Positions 1 to 5,138 of a stretch of 5,138 nucleotides of DNA are shown piece by piece. The notes under the pieces were generated by a model. The model searched no databases, had not been told where the DNA came from, and was given only the letters and a program-made list of their open reading frames with translations. Numbering within the stretch: the stretch's first letter is position 1; each line of letters begins with the position of its first letter. Source of the stretch: Lysobacteraceae bacterium (GTDB taxonomy: Bacteria; Pseudomonadota; Gammaproteobacteria; Xanthomonadales; Xanthomonadaceae); the NCBI GenBank assembly GCA_003505795.1, contig DNXT01000018.1, positions 1-5,138 on the forward strand, read 5' to 3'. The translations under genes and the position numbers were made by a program.

Positions 1-1031
1 ATCGCCGCGCGCGGCAGGCCGGTGCGCGCCTCGAAGTCGGCCAGCGCGAAGCCTTCGTGCAGGCGCAGCAGGTTGAGCATGTACTCGAACGGCAGGCGCT
101 CGGCCGGGATCGTCTCGTCGCCGCCGATGGCCTGCTCGCCGCCGGCGCCGGCCATGTAGGTCTGCGGGTGCTTGTGCTTCCAGCGGCGCAGGATGTTCTG
201 TCCGGCGCCGGAGCTGATCTTGCCGTGCGCGCCGGCGCCGATGCCCAGGTAGTCGCCGAAGCGCCAGTAGTTGAGGTTGTGCGCGGACTGCCGGCCCGGC
301 CGCGCGTAGGCGCTGACCTCGTACTGCGCGTAGCCGGCGTCGGCGAGCAGGCGCTGGCAGTGCTCCTGCATGTCCCAGGCGTCGTCGTCGTCGGGGATGC
401 CCTGCGGCGGGCGCGCGAAGAACACCGTATTCGGCTCCAGCGTCAGCTGGTAGTGCGAGATGTGGGTGGGCTGCAGCGCGAACGCGCGTTCCAGGTCGTG
501 CGCCGCCTGCGCCAGCGTCTGCTCGGGCAGCGCGTACATCAGGTCGATGTTGAAGTTGTCGTAGCCGGCGTCCTGCGCCAGCTTGACCGCGCGCTCGGCC
601 TCGCCGCTGTCGTGGATGCGGCCCAGGCGCCTGAGCGCGGCGTCGTCGAAGCTCTGGATGCCGAAGCTGATGCGGTTGACGCCGGCGGCCAGGTAGCGGT
701 CGAAGCGGCCATGCTCGGCGGTGCCGGGGTTGGTCTCCAGCGTCACTTCCAGGTTCGGCGCGAAGCGCAGCCGCGCGCTGGCCGCCTGCAGGAAGCGGTC
801 GATCGCCTCGGGCGGGAACAGGCTGGGCGTGCCGCCGCCGAAGAACACGCTGTTGACCACCCGGCCCCAGACCAGCGGCAGGTCGAAGTCGAGGTCGCGG
901 ATCAGCGCGTCGATGTACGCCTCGAACGGCAGCGCGCCCTTGCCGGCATGCGAATTGAAGTCGCAGTACGGGCACTTGCGCACGCACCAGGGCAGGTGCA
1001 CGTACAGCGACAGGGGCGGCGGGATCAGCAT
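1..1031 (-). CDS. hemW: HemW, radical-SAM haem chaperone (3' end cut by window edge)
   Basis: The 343 codons present read from the ATG at 1031 to the left edge. The E. coli protein has about 378 residues, so roughly 35-40 C-terminal residues are missing. The N-terminus carries the radical-SAM cluster motif CVRKCPYC (Cys16, Cys20, Cys23), followed by Asp-Phe. The extra cysteine of true coproporphyrinogen dehydrogenase HemN is absent, which points to HemW. Further HemW landmarks are the SAM-binding GGGTPSLF (65-72), ETNPGT (99-104), GIQSF (124-128), the HNLNYW signature (251-256) and GIGAGAHG (263-270). The start of the C-terminal HemW domain lies around 313-343. By family knowledge HemW binds haem and a 4Fe-4S cluster and delivers haem to membrane respiratory enzymes; it is often misnamed oxygen-independent coproporphyrinogen oxidase. 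The start is well fixed. No ATG, GTG or TTG lies between this ATG and the in-frame stop at 1089-1091, yet no Shine-Dalgarno sequence precedes it. The gene is the last visible member of the rph block. Confidence 0.96.
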   Translation of the reverse strand, partial: MLIPPPLSLYVHLPWCVRKCPYCDFNSHAGKGALPFEAYIDALIRDLDFDLPLVWGRVVNSVFFGGGTPSLFPPEAIDRFLQAASARLRFAPNLEVTLETNPGTAEHGRFDRYLAAGVNRISFGIQSFDDAALRRLGRIHDSGEAERAVKLAQDAGYDNFNIDLMYALPEQTLAQAAHDLERAFALQPTHISHYQLTLEPNTVFFARPPQGIPDDDDAWDMQEHCQRLLADAGYAQYEVSAYARPGRQSAHNLNYWRFGDYLGIGAGAHGKISSGAGQNILRRWKHKHPQTYMAGAGGEQAIGGDETIPAERLPFEYMLNLLRLHEGFALADFEARTGLPRAA

Positions 1032-1065
1032 GGGGCCGGGATTGGGGATTCGGGATTGGGGATTC
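1032..1065 (+). repeat. Tandem GGGATTS heptads, predicted G-quadruplex
   Basis: Four head-to-tail heptads, GGGATTG GGGATTC GGGATTG GGGATTC, run from 1038 to 1065 and form a perfect 14-bp unit repeated twice. Together with the preceding GGGG at 1032-1035, the plus strand has five G runs: 1032-1035, 1038-1040, 1044-1047, 1052-1054 and 1058-1061. They are separated by loops of 2-4 nt, which satisfies the usual G3+ N1-7 quadruplex rule. The plus strand is the template strand for hemW transcription. The opposite arm (1092-1113, G-rich on the minus strand and so in the mRNA) has only three heptads plus one G, giving three full G runs and one GG. G-rich heptads of similar type have been reported as enriched in Xanthomonas; I recall this from memory and did not check it. 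Confidence 0.8.
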
Positions 1066-1113
1066 GCAAAAGCGGGAGTGTGAAGCTTTTACCAATCCCG
1101 AATCCCCAATCCC
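1038..1113. repeat. Heptad-built inverted repeat filling the rdgB–hemW gap
   Basis: Two perfect complementary arms of 22 nt, 1038-1059 and 1092-1113, flank a 32-nt centre. Each arm is made of 7-nt units GGGATTG and GGGATTC in alternation. The centre holds a second, nested 6-bp stem (AAAAGC at 1068-1073 with GCTTTT at 1085-1090). A transcript could therefore form a long hairpin with an asymmetric internal loop. The element leaves only 5 nt to the rdgB stop and 6 nt to the hemW start codon. No T tract follows in either direction, so it does not look like a standard intrinsic terminator. It could be a dispersed repeat of the REP/MITE type, an mRNA-stabilising or translation-masking hairpin, or both. 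The symmetry is seen directly; the function is inference. Confidence 0.9.
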
Positions 1114-1118
1114 ATCGC

Positions 1119-1727
1119 TTACAGGGTGAGGGCGGCCAGCCGCTGCTTCAATGCCGCCAGCGCCTTGCCGCGGTGGCTGAGCCGGTTCTTGGCGTGCGCG
1201 TCCATCTCCGCCGCGGTCAGGCCGCTGGCCGGGTCCAGGAACACCGGGTTGTAGCCGAAACCGTTGCTGCCGCGCGGTGCTTCCAGAATCGTGCCTTCCC
1301 AGCTGCCCTCGGCGATCAGCGGCTGCGGGTCCTCGGGATGGCGCAGCAGCACGATCACCGCGTAGAAGCGCGCGGTGCGGCGCTCGGCCGGGACGCCGTG
1401 CAGGGCTTCGAGCAGCTTGGCGTTGTTGGCCGCATCGTCGGTCGGGCTGCCGGCGTAGCGCGCGCTGTACAGGCCGGGCGCGCCGCCGAGCGCATCGACG
1501 ATCAGGCCCGAATCGTCGGCCAGCGCCGGCAGCCCGGTCGCCCGGCACGCATGCCGGGCCTTGATCAGCGCGTTCTCGACGAAGGTCAGCCCGGTCTCGG
1601 GCACCTCGTCCACGCCCAGCTCCTTCTGCGCGACGATCGCATAGGGCAGGTCGGCGAGCATCGCCTGCAGCTCGCGCAGCTTGCCGGCGTTGCCGCTGGC
1701 CAGGACGATCCGGTTCATCGTTTCCAT
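1119..1727 (-). CDS. rdgB: RdgB/HAM1 XTP/dITP pyrophosphatase
   Basis: This 202-residue protein matches the Ham1-like family in length (about 197 in E. coli). It hydrolyses XTP, dITP and ITP to monophosphate plus pyrophosphate and so keeps deaminated purines out of DNA and RNA in the cytoplasm. Visible motifs are the N-terminal substrate loop SGNAGK (11-16), FVENALIKARHA (49-60), the catalytic and metal-binding LADDSGL with Asp71/Asp72 (69-75), GLYSARYAG (85-93), GSNGFGYNP (153-161) and the C-terminal SHRGKAL (184-190). All key segments are intact. The usual His of SHNxGK is Gly, a variant I regard as tolerated. Two starts are possible. The ATG at 1727 has a GGAG box 8 nt upstream and overlaps the VOC stop (TGATG), so I chose it. 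The ATG at 1718 would give 199 residues starting MNRIVLAS and fits family length equally well. Translation is probably coupled to the upstream gene. Confidence 0.96.
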   Translation of the reverse strand: METMNRIVLASGNAGKLRELQAMLADLPYAIVAQKELGVDEVPETGLTFVENALIKARHACRATGLPALADDSGLIVDALGGAPGLYSARYAGSPTDDAANNAKLLEALHGVPAERRTARFYAVIVLLRHPEDPQPLIAEGSWEGTILEAPRGSNGFGYNPVFLDPASGLTAAEMDAHAKNRLSHRGKALAALKQRLAALTL

Positions 1728-2116
1728 CACTTCGGCTCCAGCAGGTCCCAGGTGTTGCCGTGCAGGTCGCGGAACACTGCGACGGTCGCGTACGCTTCCT
1801 CGCGCGGGGTCTCGAGGAACTCCACGCCCTTGGCCTGCATCGCGTGGTAGTCGCGCCAGAAGTCGTCGGTGTTCAGGAAGAAGCCGACCCGTCCGCCGGT
1901 CTGGTCGCCGATGCGCTGGCGCTGGCGTTCGTCCCCGGGCTGGGCGAGCAGCAGCCCGGCCTCGTCGCCGTCGCCGGGGCCGACCACGACCCAGCGCTTG
2001 CCCGCGCCCAGCGGCTTGTCCTGGAGCAGGCGGAAGCCGAGCTTGCCGGTGTACCAGGCGATGGCGGCGTCGTAGTCCTCGACCACCAGCGTCGCCAGGG
2101 CCAGCCGGCGCTTCAT
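1727..2116 (-). CDS. VOC-superfamily (glyoxalase/bleomycin-resistance fold) protein, function unknown
   Basis: This is a 129-residue single-domain protein with the vicinal-oxygen-chelate layout. The N-terminal half-module is an initial β-strand followed by VEDYDAAIAWYTGKLGF (12-28) and a WVVVGP strand (42-47). The second module covers VGFFLNTDDFWRDYHAM (77-93) and the closing FRDLHGNTWDLLEP (115-128), the counterpart of the usual F-DPDGN-x-x-LxE ending. A glyoxalase I metal set is not evident: the first strand (LALATLVV) lacks the usual His. It is therefore not safely a lactoylglutathione lyase, and the substrate is unknown. The gene overlaps rph by 4 nt (ATGA) and rdgB by 1 nt. A GAGG lies 10 nt before the ATG and a GGAG only 2 nt before it, so expression probably relies on coupling to rph. 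Its place between RNase PH and RdgB suggests a housekeeping or detoxification role, but this is only inference from position. Confidence 0.9.
   Translation of the reverse strand: MKRRLALATLVVEDYDAAIAWYTGKLGFRLLQDKPLGAGKRWVVVGPGDGDEAGLLLAQPGDERQRQRIGDQTGGRVGFFLNTDDFWRDYHAMQAKGVEFLETPREEAYATVAVFRDLHGNTWDLLEPK
1736..1739 (-). promoter_or_regulatory. Ribosome binding site of rdgB
   Basis: The minus strand reads GGAG, then 8 nt, then the ATG at 1727. The site lies inside the last codons of the upstream VOC gene. It favours this start over the ATG three codons later, which has only a weak GGA close by. Confidence 0.6.
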
Positions 2117-2838
2117 CGCTCCAGCGCCTCGCGCTGGGCCGCGAACAGGTCGGCCATGCCCTTCTCGGCCAGGGCCAGCAGTGCGTCGAGTTCGTCGCGG
2201 CGGAAGGCATGGCCCTCGGCGGTGCCCTGCAGCTCGATGAAGCCGCCGCCGTCGTTCATCACCACGTTCATGTCGGTGTCGCAGTCGCTGTCCTCGGCGT
2301 AGTCCAGGTCCAGCACCGGCACGCCGCGGTAGACCCCGACCGACACCGCCGCGACCGCGCCGACCAGCGGGTGCTTCTTCACCTCGCCGCGCTTGTGCAG
2401 CCAGTTCACCGCATCGGCCAGCGCCACGTAGGCGCCGGTGATCGCCGCGGTGCGGGTGCCGCCGTCGGCCTGCAGCACGTCGCAGTCCAGGGTGATGGTG
2501 CGTTCGCCCAGCGCGTTGCGGTCCACGCAGGCGCGCAGCGCGCGGCCGATCAGGCGCTGGATCTCCAGGGTGCGGCCGCCCTGCTTGCCGCGCGCGGCCT
2601 CGCGGTCGGAGCGGGTATGGGTGGCGCGCGGCAGCATGCCGTACTCGGCGGTGACCCAGCCCTCGCCCCGACCGCGCAGGAACGCCGGCACCCGGTTCTC
2701 GACGCTGGCGGTACACAGCACGCGGGTATCGCCGAAGCTGACCAGCACCGAGCCCTCGGCATGGCGGGTGAAGGCGCGTTCGATGCGCACGGGACGCAGC
2801 TGGTCGGCCGTGCGGCCGCTGGGACGGGAAAAGTTCAT
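2113..2838 (-). CDS. rph: RNase PH (tRNA nucleotidyltransferase)
   Basis: This 241-residue enzyme has the usual family length. RNase PH is a phosphate-dependent 3'-to-5' exoribonuclease that trims tRNA precursors and other RNAs; it works as a ring of six subunits in the cytoplasm. Visible family blocks are VLVSFGDTRVLCTASVE (31-47), GWVTAEYGMLPRATHTR (60-76), the REAARGKQGGRTLEIQRLIG stretch with a conserved Arg (79-98), TLDCDVLQADGGTRTAAITG with the phosphate-binding GGTR (116-135), and the acidic catalytic segment LDLDYAEDSDCDTDMN (176-191). The frame is open well upstream of 2838, antisense to yicC, but homology begins at MNFSRPSGR, so the ATG at 2838 is the start. Only a weak GGAT precedes it. 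The gene heads the leftward block rph–VOC–rdgB–hemW and diverges from yicC. The complete C-terminus contrasts with the frameshifted rph known in E. coli K-12. Confidence 0.98.
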   Translation of the reverse strand: MNFSRPSGRTADQLRPVRIERAFTRHAEGSVLVSFGDTRVLCTASVENRVPAFLRGRGEGWVTAEYGMLPRATHTRSDREAARGKQGGRTLEIQRLIGRALRACVDRNALGERTITLDCDVLQADGGTRTAAITGAYVALADAVNWLHKRGEVKKHPLVGAVAAVSVGVYRGVPVLDLDYAEDSDCDTDMNVVMNDGGGFIELQGTAEGHAFRRDELDALLALAEKGMADLFAAQREALER

Positions 2839-2946
2839 GCGAGGGATCCGGATTCGGGGCGGGGCGAGGGCGCAGCGGAATGCACGCACCCGGCCCGCGG
2901 GGCGCGCTAGGGTACCATTCGCGCTTTGCCGGCATTGGAAATCCGC
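2839..2946. promoter_or_regulatory. Divergent rph/yicC control region, candidate overlapping -10 boxes
   Basis: This 108-nt gap must serve both directions. Around the palindrome GGTACC (2911-2916), the plus strand has TACCAT (2913-2918), four of six matches to a -10 box. The minus strand has TG-G-TACCCT (2917-2909), which resembles an extended -10. If both are real, the two promoters overlap face to face and would compete for RNA polymerase. No good -35 hexamer is seen at 16-18 nt for either one, so confidence is low. The rest of the gap (2839-2905) is very GC-rich with no recognisable operator. Confidence 0.25.
2937..2940 (+). promoter_or_regulatory. Ribosome binding site of yicC
   Basis: GGAA lies 6 nt before the ATG at 2947. 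It supports the MIRSM start over the upstream in-frame ATG at 2926, which has no such site. Confidence 0.5.
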
Positions 2947-3807
2947 ATGATCCGAAGCATGACCGCGTTCGCCGGGGGCGAGCGTAATACCTCCTGGGGC
3001 ACGCTGGGTTGCGAGCTGCGTTCGGTCAACCATCGCTTCCTGGAAGTGGGGGTACGCCTGCCGGAGGAGCTGCGCGCGCTCGAGCCGCAGCTGCGCGAGC
3101 GGGTGTCGGCGCGGGTCAGCCGCGGCAAGCTGGACCTGGTGCTGCGCCTGCGCGCGCCGGAAAACACCGGCGCGCTCGCGGTCAACGACGCGTTGCTGGC
3201 CCAGCTCGGCGAGCTGGCGCAGCGCCTGGACAGCCGCTTCCCGCGGCTGCGGGTGGAGTTCACCGACCTGCTGCAGCTGCCGGGCGTGTTGCAGACCCCG
3301 CTCGCCGACCCGGCCGCGTTGCAGTTGCAGGCGCTGGAGCTGCTCGACGAGGTGGTCGGCGAATTCGTCGCCGCGCGCGAGCGCGAGGGCGGCAAGCTGG
3401 CCGCGGCGATCGGCGAGCGCGTGGACGCGATCGAGCGCATCGCCGGCGAGGTGAAGGAACTGATCCCGGCGATCCGCGAGGGCCAGCGCGCCAAGCTGGC
3501 CGCGCGCCTGGCCGACCTGCCGCACCCGGTCGACCCCGGCCGCGCCGAGCAGGAGCTGGTGCTGTGGCTGCAGAAACTGGACGTGGACGAGGAGCTAGAC
3601 CGGCTCGGCAGCCACATCGGCGAGATCCGCCGGGTGCTGCGCCAGAACGAGCCGGTCGGCCGTCGGCTGGACTTCCTGCTGCAGGAATTCAACCGCGAGG
3701 CCAACACCCTGGGTTCAAAGTCGGTGGACAGCCGCACCTCCAACGCCGCGGTCGAGCTGAAGGTGCTGATCGACCAGATCCGCGAGCAGGTGCAGAACAT
3801 CGAGTGA
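2947..3807 (+). CDS. yicC: YicC-family endoribonuclease
   Basis: This 286-residue protein compares with 287 in E. coli. By family knowledge YicC is a metal-dependent endoribonuclease that clamps RNA and takes part in small-RNA turnover in enterobacteria. The N-terminal YicC domain opens with MIRSMTAFAGG and contains ELRSVNHRFLE (23-33) and SRGKLDL (58-64). The middle is rich in charged helices, probably coiled coil (about 75-190). The C-terminal DUF1732 domain is strongly conserved: EQELVLWLQKLDVDEELDRLGSH in two adjoining blocks (201-223), then VGRRLDFLLQEFNRE (237-251), SKSVDS (257-262), VELKVLIDQIREQ (269-281) and the terminal QNIE. Nothing is missing. I chose the ATG at 2947 because the family begins MIRSM; the in-frame ATG at 2926 would add seven residues without homology. 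The gene is divergent from rph and convergent with the S58 peptidase, so in this window it is a single-gene unit. Confidence 0.97.
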   Translation: MIRSMTAFAGGERNTSWGTLGCELRSVNHRFLEVGVRLPEELRALEPQLRERVSARVSRGKLDLVLRLRAPENTGALAVNDALLAQLGELAQRLDSRFPRLRVEFTDLLQLPGVLQTPLADPAALQLQALELLDEVVGEFVAAREREGGKLAAAIGERVDAIERIAGEVKELIPAIREGQRAKLAARLADLPHPVDPGRAEQELVLWLQKLDVDEELDRLGSHIGEIRRVLRQNEPVGRRLDFLLQEFNREANTLGSKSVDSRTSNAAVELKVLIDQIREQVQNIE

Positions 3808-3811
3808 GGGT

Positions 3812-3847
3812 GCCGGGAGATGGGCCGCCGGTCGTCTTCCTCCCGGC
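3812..3847. terminator. Candidate hairpin after yicC, no T tract
   Basis: GCCGGGAG at 3812-3819 pairs perfectly with CTCCCGGC at 3840-3847, an 8-bp GC-rich stem with a 20-nt loop, starting 4 nt after the yicC stop. No run of T follows on either strand. It may end or protect the yicC transcript as a hairpin-only or Rho-assisted site. Confidence 0.4.
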
Positions 3848-3873
3848 GCGGCAACCGTCGGGAATGGCTGGCG

Positions 3874-3894
3874 GCGCGCCGGGGTGGGGCGCGC
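3874..3894. terminator. Candidate hairpin after the S58 peptidase gene, no T tract
   Basis: GCGCGCC at 3874-3880 pairs with GGCGCGC at 3888-3894 around a 7-nt loop. The stem is all G-C and lies 8 nt beyond the stop of the leftward peptidase gene. As with the neighbouring hairpin, no T tract follows. In such GC-rich DNA a chance 7-bp stem is possible. Confidence 0.35.
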
Positions 3895-3902
3895 GAGCCG
3901 CG

Positions 3903-5123
3903 TTATCGTCCTCGCAGCGCTTCCACGACCTGGTCCAAGGGCAACGCCGGTACCGTGCCTCTGTAGCCGCGGACCGTTTCCGCACGGAACAGCGAGTTCA
4001 GGATCGACTCCTCGGTCGCGTCGGCGACCGCCTCGAACAGCGGGGTCATCGCCTCGTTCGCCAGCAGGACGGTCGCCTGCCGAGGCTGCTCCGGCCGGCG
4101 CCGCACTTCTTCGGCCGTCGAGAAGGCGATGACGTAGTCTCCCGAGCCGTTGGACATGTTCGAGCCGGTCCGCGCCAGGCCGAGCATCGCGCGCTTGGCC
4201 AAGCGTTCGAGCAGGCGGGCATCCATCGGGGCGTCGGTGGCGACGATCATCATGATGCTGCCGTCGCCGCTGTTGGGCGCCGTGGCCGCGGCGCCAGCCG
4301 TGGCCGCGATCCGCGAAGGCTCGGGCAGGGCCTTCCACACCGGGACGCCACCGATGGTCAGGCGGCCGCCATAGTTGGATTGCACCAGCACGCCCACGGT
4401 ATAGGTCCGGCCGTCGATGTCGAGCCGGCGCGAACTGGTGCCGATGCCGCCCTTCCAGCCGAACGCCACCGTCCCGGCGCCGGCACCGATCGCGCCTTCC
4501 AGGACCGGGCCGGGGCGCGCATCGCGCAGGGCCTTGAAGACCAGTTCCCGGGTCACCGGGCGCGCCCGGATATCGCTCAGGAAGCCGTCGTTGGTCTCGC
4601 CGACCACCGGGTTGAGCGAGCGTACGTCTTCCATGCCGGGCAGGGCGAGCATCCATGCCGCCAGTGCGTCGGCCGCGTTCCACACGCTCAGCGTGCCGGT
4701 CAGGAGGATCGGCGTCTCGAGTTCGCCCAGCTCGCGGAGCTGGGTGGCACCGACCAGCTTGCCGAAGCCGTTGCCCACGTACAGCGCCGCCGGCACGCGT
4801 TCGCGGAACGGGTTGCCCGGGTGCGGCACGATGGCGGTGACGCCGGTATGGATCCGGTCGCCTTCGGCCAGCGTCGCCTGCCCGACGCGTACGCCGGGGA
4901 CGTCGGTGATCGCGTTGGCCGGACCGGTCGGCAGCGTTCCGATCTCGATGCCCAGCGCACGCGCGCGCGGACGCTCGGTCGCCGGTAGCGTTCCCGGGCT
5001 CGCCGCCCACGCCGCCGGCAGCAGGACGACGGCGAGCAGGCCCAGGGCGAGCCTGCGTTTCGCGCGGCCGCGCGTGCCCCGCGCCGAGAGGCCGTCGCGG
5101 ATGCCAGGAGATGCGATGGGCAT
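3903..5123 (-). CDS. Secreted S58-family (DmpA/BapA-like) self-cleaving aminopeptidase
   Basis: This 406-residue N-terminal-nucleophile hydrolase belongs to MEROPS family S58. Members cut themselves into α and β chains and release N-terminal amino acids from peptides, amides or β-peptides. Residues 1-40 look like a signal peptide: a basic stretch (RAKRR, 20-24), a hydrophobic core (LALGLLAVVLLP, 25-36) and a likely Ala-Trp-Ala cleavage before about Ala41. It is therefore probably periplasmic. Family blocks are GPANAITDVPGVRVG (67-81), GETNDGFLSDI (175-185), KGGIGTSSR (224-232), VGVLVQSNYG with a conserved Asn250 (243-252), and GDGSIMMIVATDAP (286-299). The predicted nucleophile is Ser289, with self-cleavage between Gly288 and Ser289, giving a β chain of about 118 residues. 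SGD (327-329) and ATEESILNSL (369-378) follow. The length is close to BapA, about 402 with leader. The ATG at 5123 has no Shine-Dalgarno sequence and the frame stays open to the window edge, so the start may lie upstream. The natural substrate cannot be told from sequence. Confidence 0.93.
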   Translation of the reverse strand: MPIASPGIRDGLSARGTRGRAKRRLALGLLAVVLLPAAWAASPGTLPATERPRARALGIEIGTLPTGPANAITDVPGVRVGQATLAEGDRIHTGVTAIVPHPGNPFRERVPAALYVGNGFGKLVGATQLRELGELETPILLTGTLSVWNAADALAAWMLALPGMEDVRSLNPVVGETNDGFLSDIRARPVTRELVFKALRDARPGPVLEGAIGAGAGTVAFGWKGGIGTSSRRLDIDGRTYTVGVLVQSNYGGRLTIGGVPVWKALPEPSRIAATAGAAATAPNSGDGSIMMIVATDAPMDARLLERLAKRAMLGLARTGSNMSNGSGDYVIAFSTAEEVRRRPEQPRQATVLLANEAMTPLFEAVADATEESILNSLFRAETVRGYRGTVPALPLDQVVEALRGR

Positions 5124-5138
5124 GAAGAGTGCCGGCTG

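Noticed and set aside
1038..1113. The heptad inverted repeat as an intrinsic terminator of rdgB
   Set aside because: No T tract follows the stem in the direction of transcription; the bases after it are C-rich and lead straight into the hemW ATG.
1038..1113. The heptad repeat as a CRISPR array
   Set aside because: The units are 7 nt with no spacers, and two arms are inverted around a short centre; no cas gene is present.
57..1850. A 597-codon open frame on the plus strand antisense to hemW, rdgB and the VOC gene
   Set aside because: It is opposite three genes with clear family motifs, crosses the intergenic repeat, and its translation is a low-complexity Ala/Arg/Val/Gly mixture without domains. 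Long antisense frames are expected at this GC content.
1727..2935. A 402-codon frame that seems to fuse an unknown N-terminal region to the VOC domain
   Set aside because: The first part is the rph region in the wrong frame. Only the last 129 codons, from the ATG at 2116, match a family. The same applies to the frame from 2210 that runs into rdgB.
2839..3525. N-terminal extension of RNase PH up to 3525
   Set aside because: The frame is open but antisense to yicC. Family similarity and the 241-residue length place the start at 2838.
3009..4988. A 659-codon plus-strand open frame covering the yicC end and the peptidase region
   Set aside because: It is a shifted frame of yicC followed by antisense of the S58 gene, with Ala/Arg/Gly/Pro-rich composition and no recognisable motif.
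3715..5010. A 431-codon minus-strand frame overlapping the peptidase
   Set aside because: It is a shifted-frame shadow of the S58 gene running on antisense to yicC. It lacks motifs, while the other frame carries the full family pattern.
4945..5123. A Tat-type twin-arginine leader on the S58 peptidase
   Set aside because: Arg-Arg is present at 23-24, but the following Leu-Ala-Leu does not match the RRxFLK pattern well; an ordinary Sec signal fits better.

Overview
The window comes from a high-GC chromosome of a gammaproteobacterium. The codon use, the rph–rdgB–hemW gene order with divergent yicC, and the G-rich GGGATTS heptad repeats all suggest the Xanthomonadaceae (Xanthomonas/Lysobacter/Stenotrophomonas group). 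This assignment is an inference from pattern and was not tested by a search. No tRNA, rRNA, CRISPR array, insertion sequence or phage gene is visible. Six protein genes fill almost the whole window.

The left half (1-2838) is a leftward block on the minus strand. In transcription order it holds rph (RNase PH), a small VOC/glyoxalase-fold protein, rdgB (XTP/dITP pyrophosphatase) and hemW (radical-SAM haem chaperone, cut by the left edge). The first three are tightly coupled: an ATGA overlap joins rph to the VOC gene and a TGATG overlap joins the VOC gene to rdgB. The 87-nt rdgB–hemW gap is almost entirely one inverted-repeat element built of GGGATTG/GGGATTC heptads. Its arms start 5 nt after the rdgB stop and end 6 nt before the hemW start codon, and one arm is a canonical G-quadruplex motif. 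This is the most interesting non-coding structure here.

The middle (2839-3807) is a 108-nt divergent intergenic region followed by rightward yicC, a YicC-family endoribonuclease. Two RNA-processing enzymes, RNase PH and YicC, therefore share a divergent control region, as they do in Escherichia coli.

The right part (3808-5138) starts with a 95-nt convergent gap that contains two GC-rich hairpins without T tracts. It is followed by a leftward gene for a secreted S58-family (DmpA/BapA-like) self-cleaving aminopeptidase. Its functional link to the other genes is not apparent.

The window is mostly housekeeping: RNA 3'-end processing, RNA turnover, nucleotide-pool sanitation and haem trafficking. 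I see no convincing new multi-gene system. The points worth a second look are the heptad/G4 element at hemW, the VOC gene inserted in the operon, and active-site details of the S58 enzyme.
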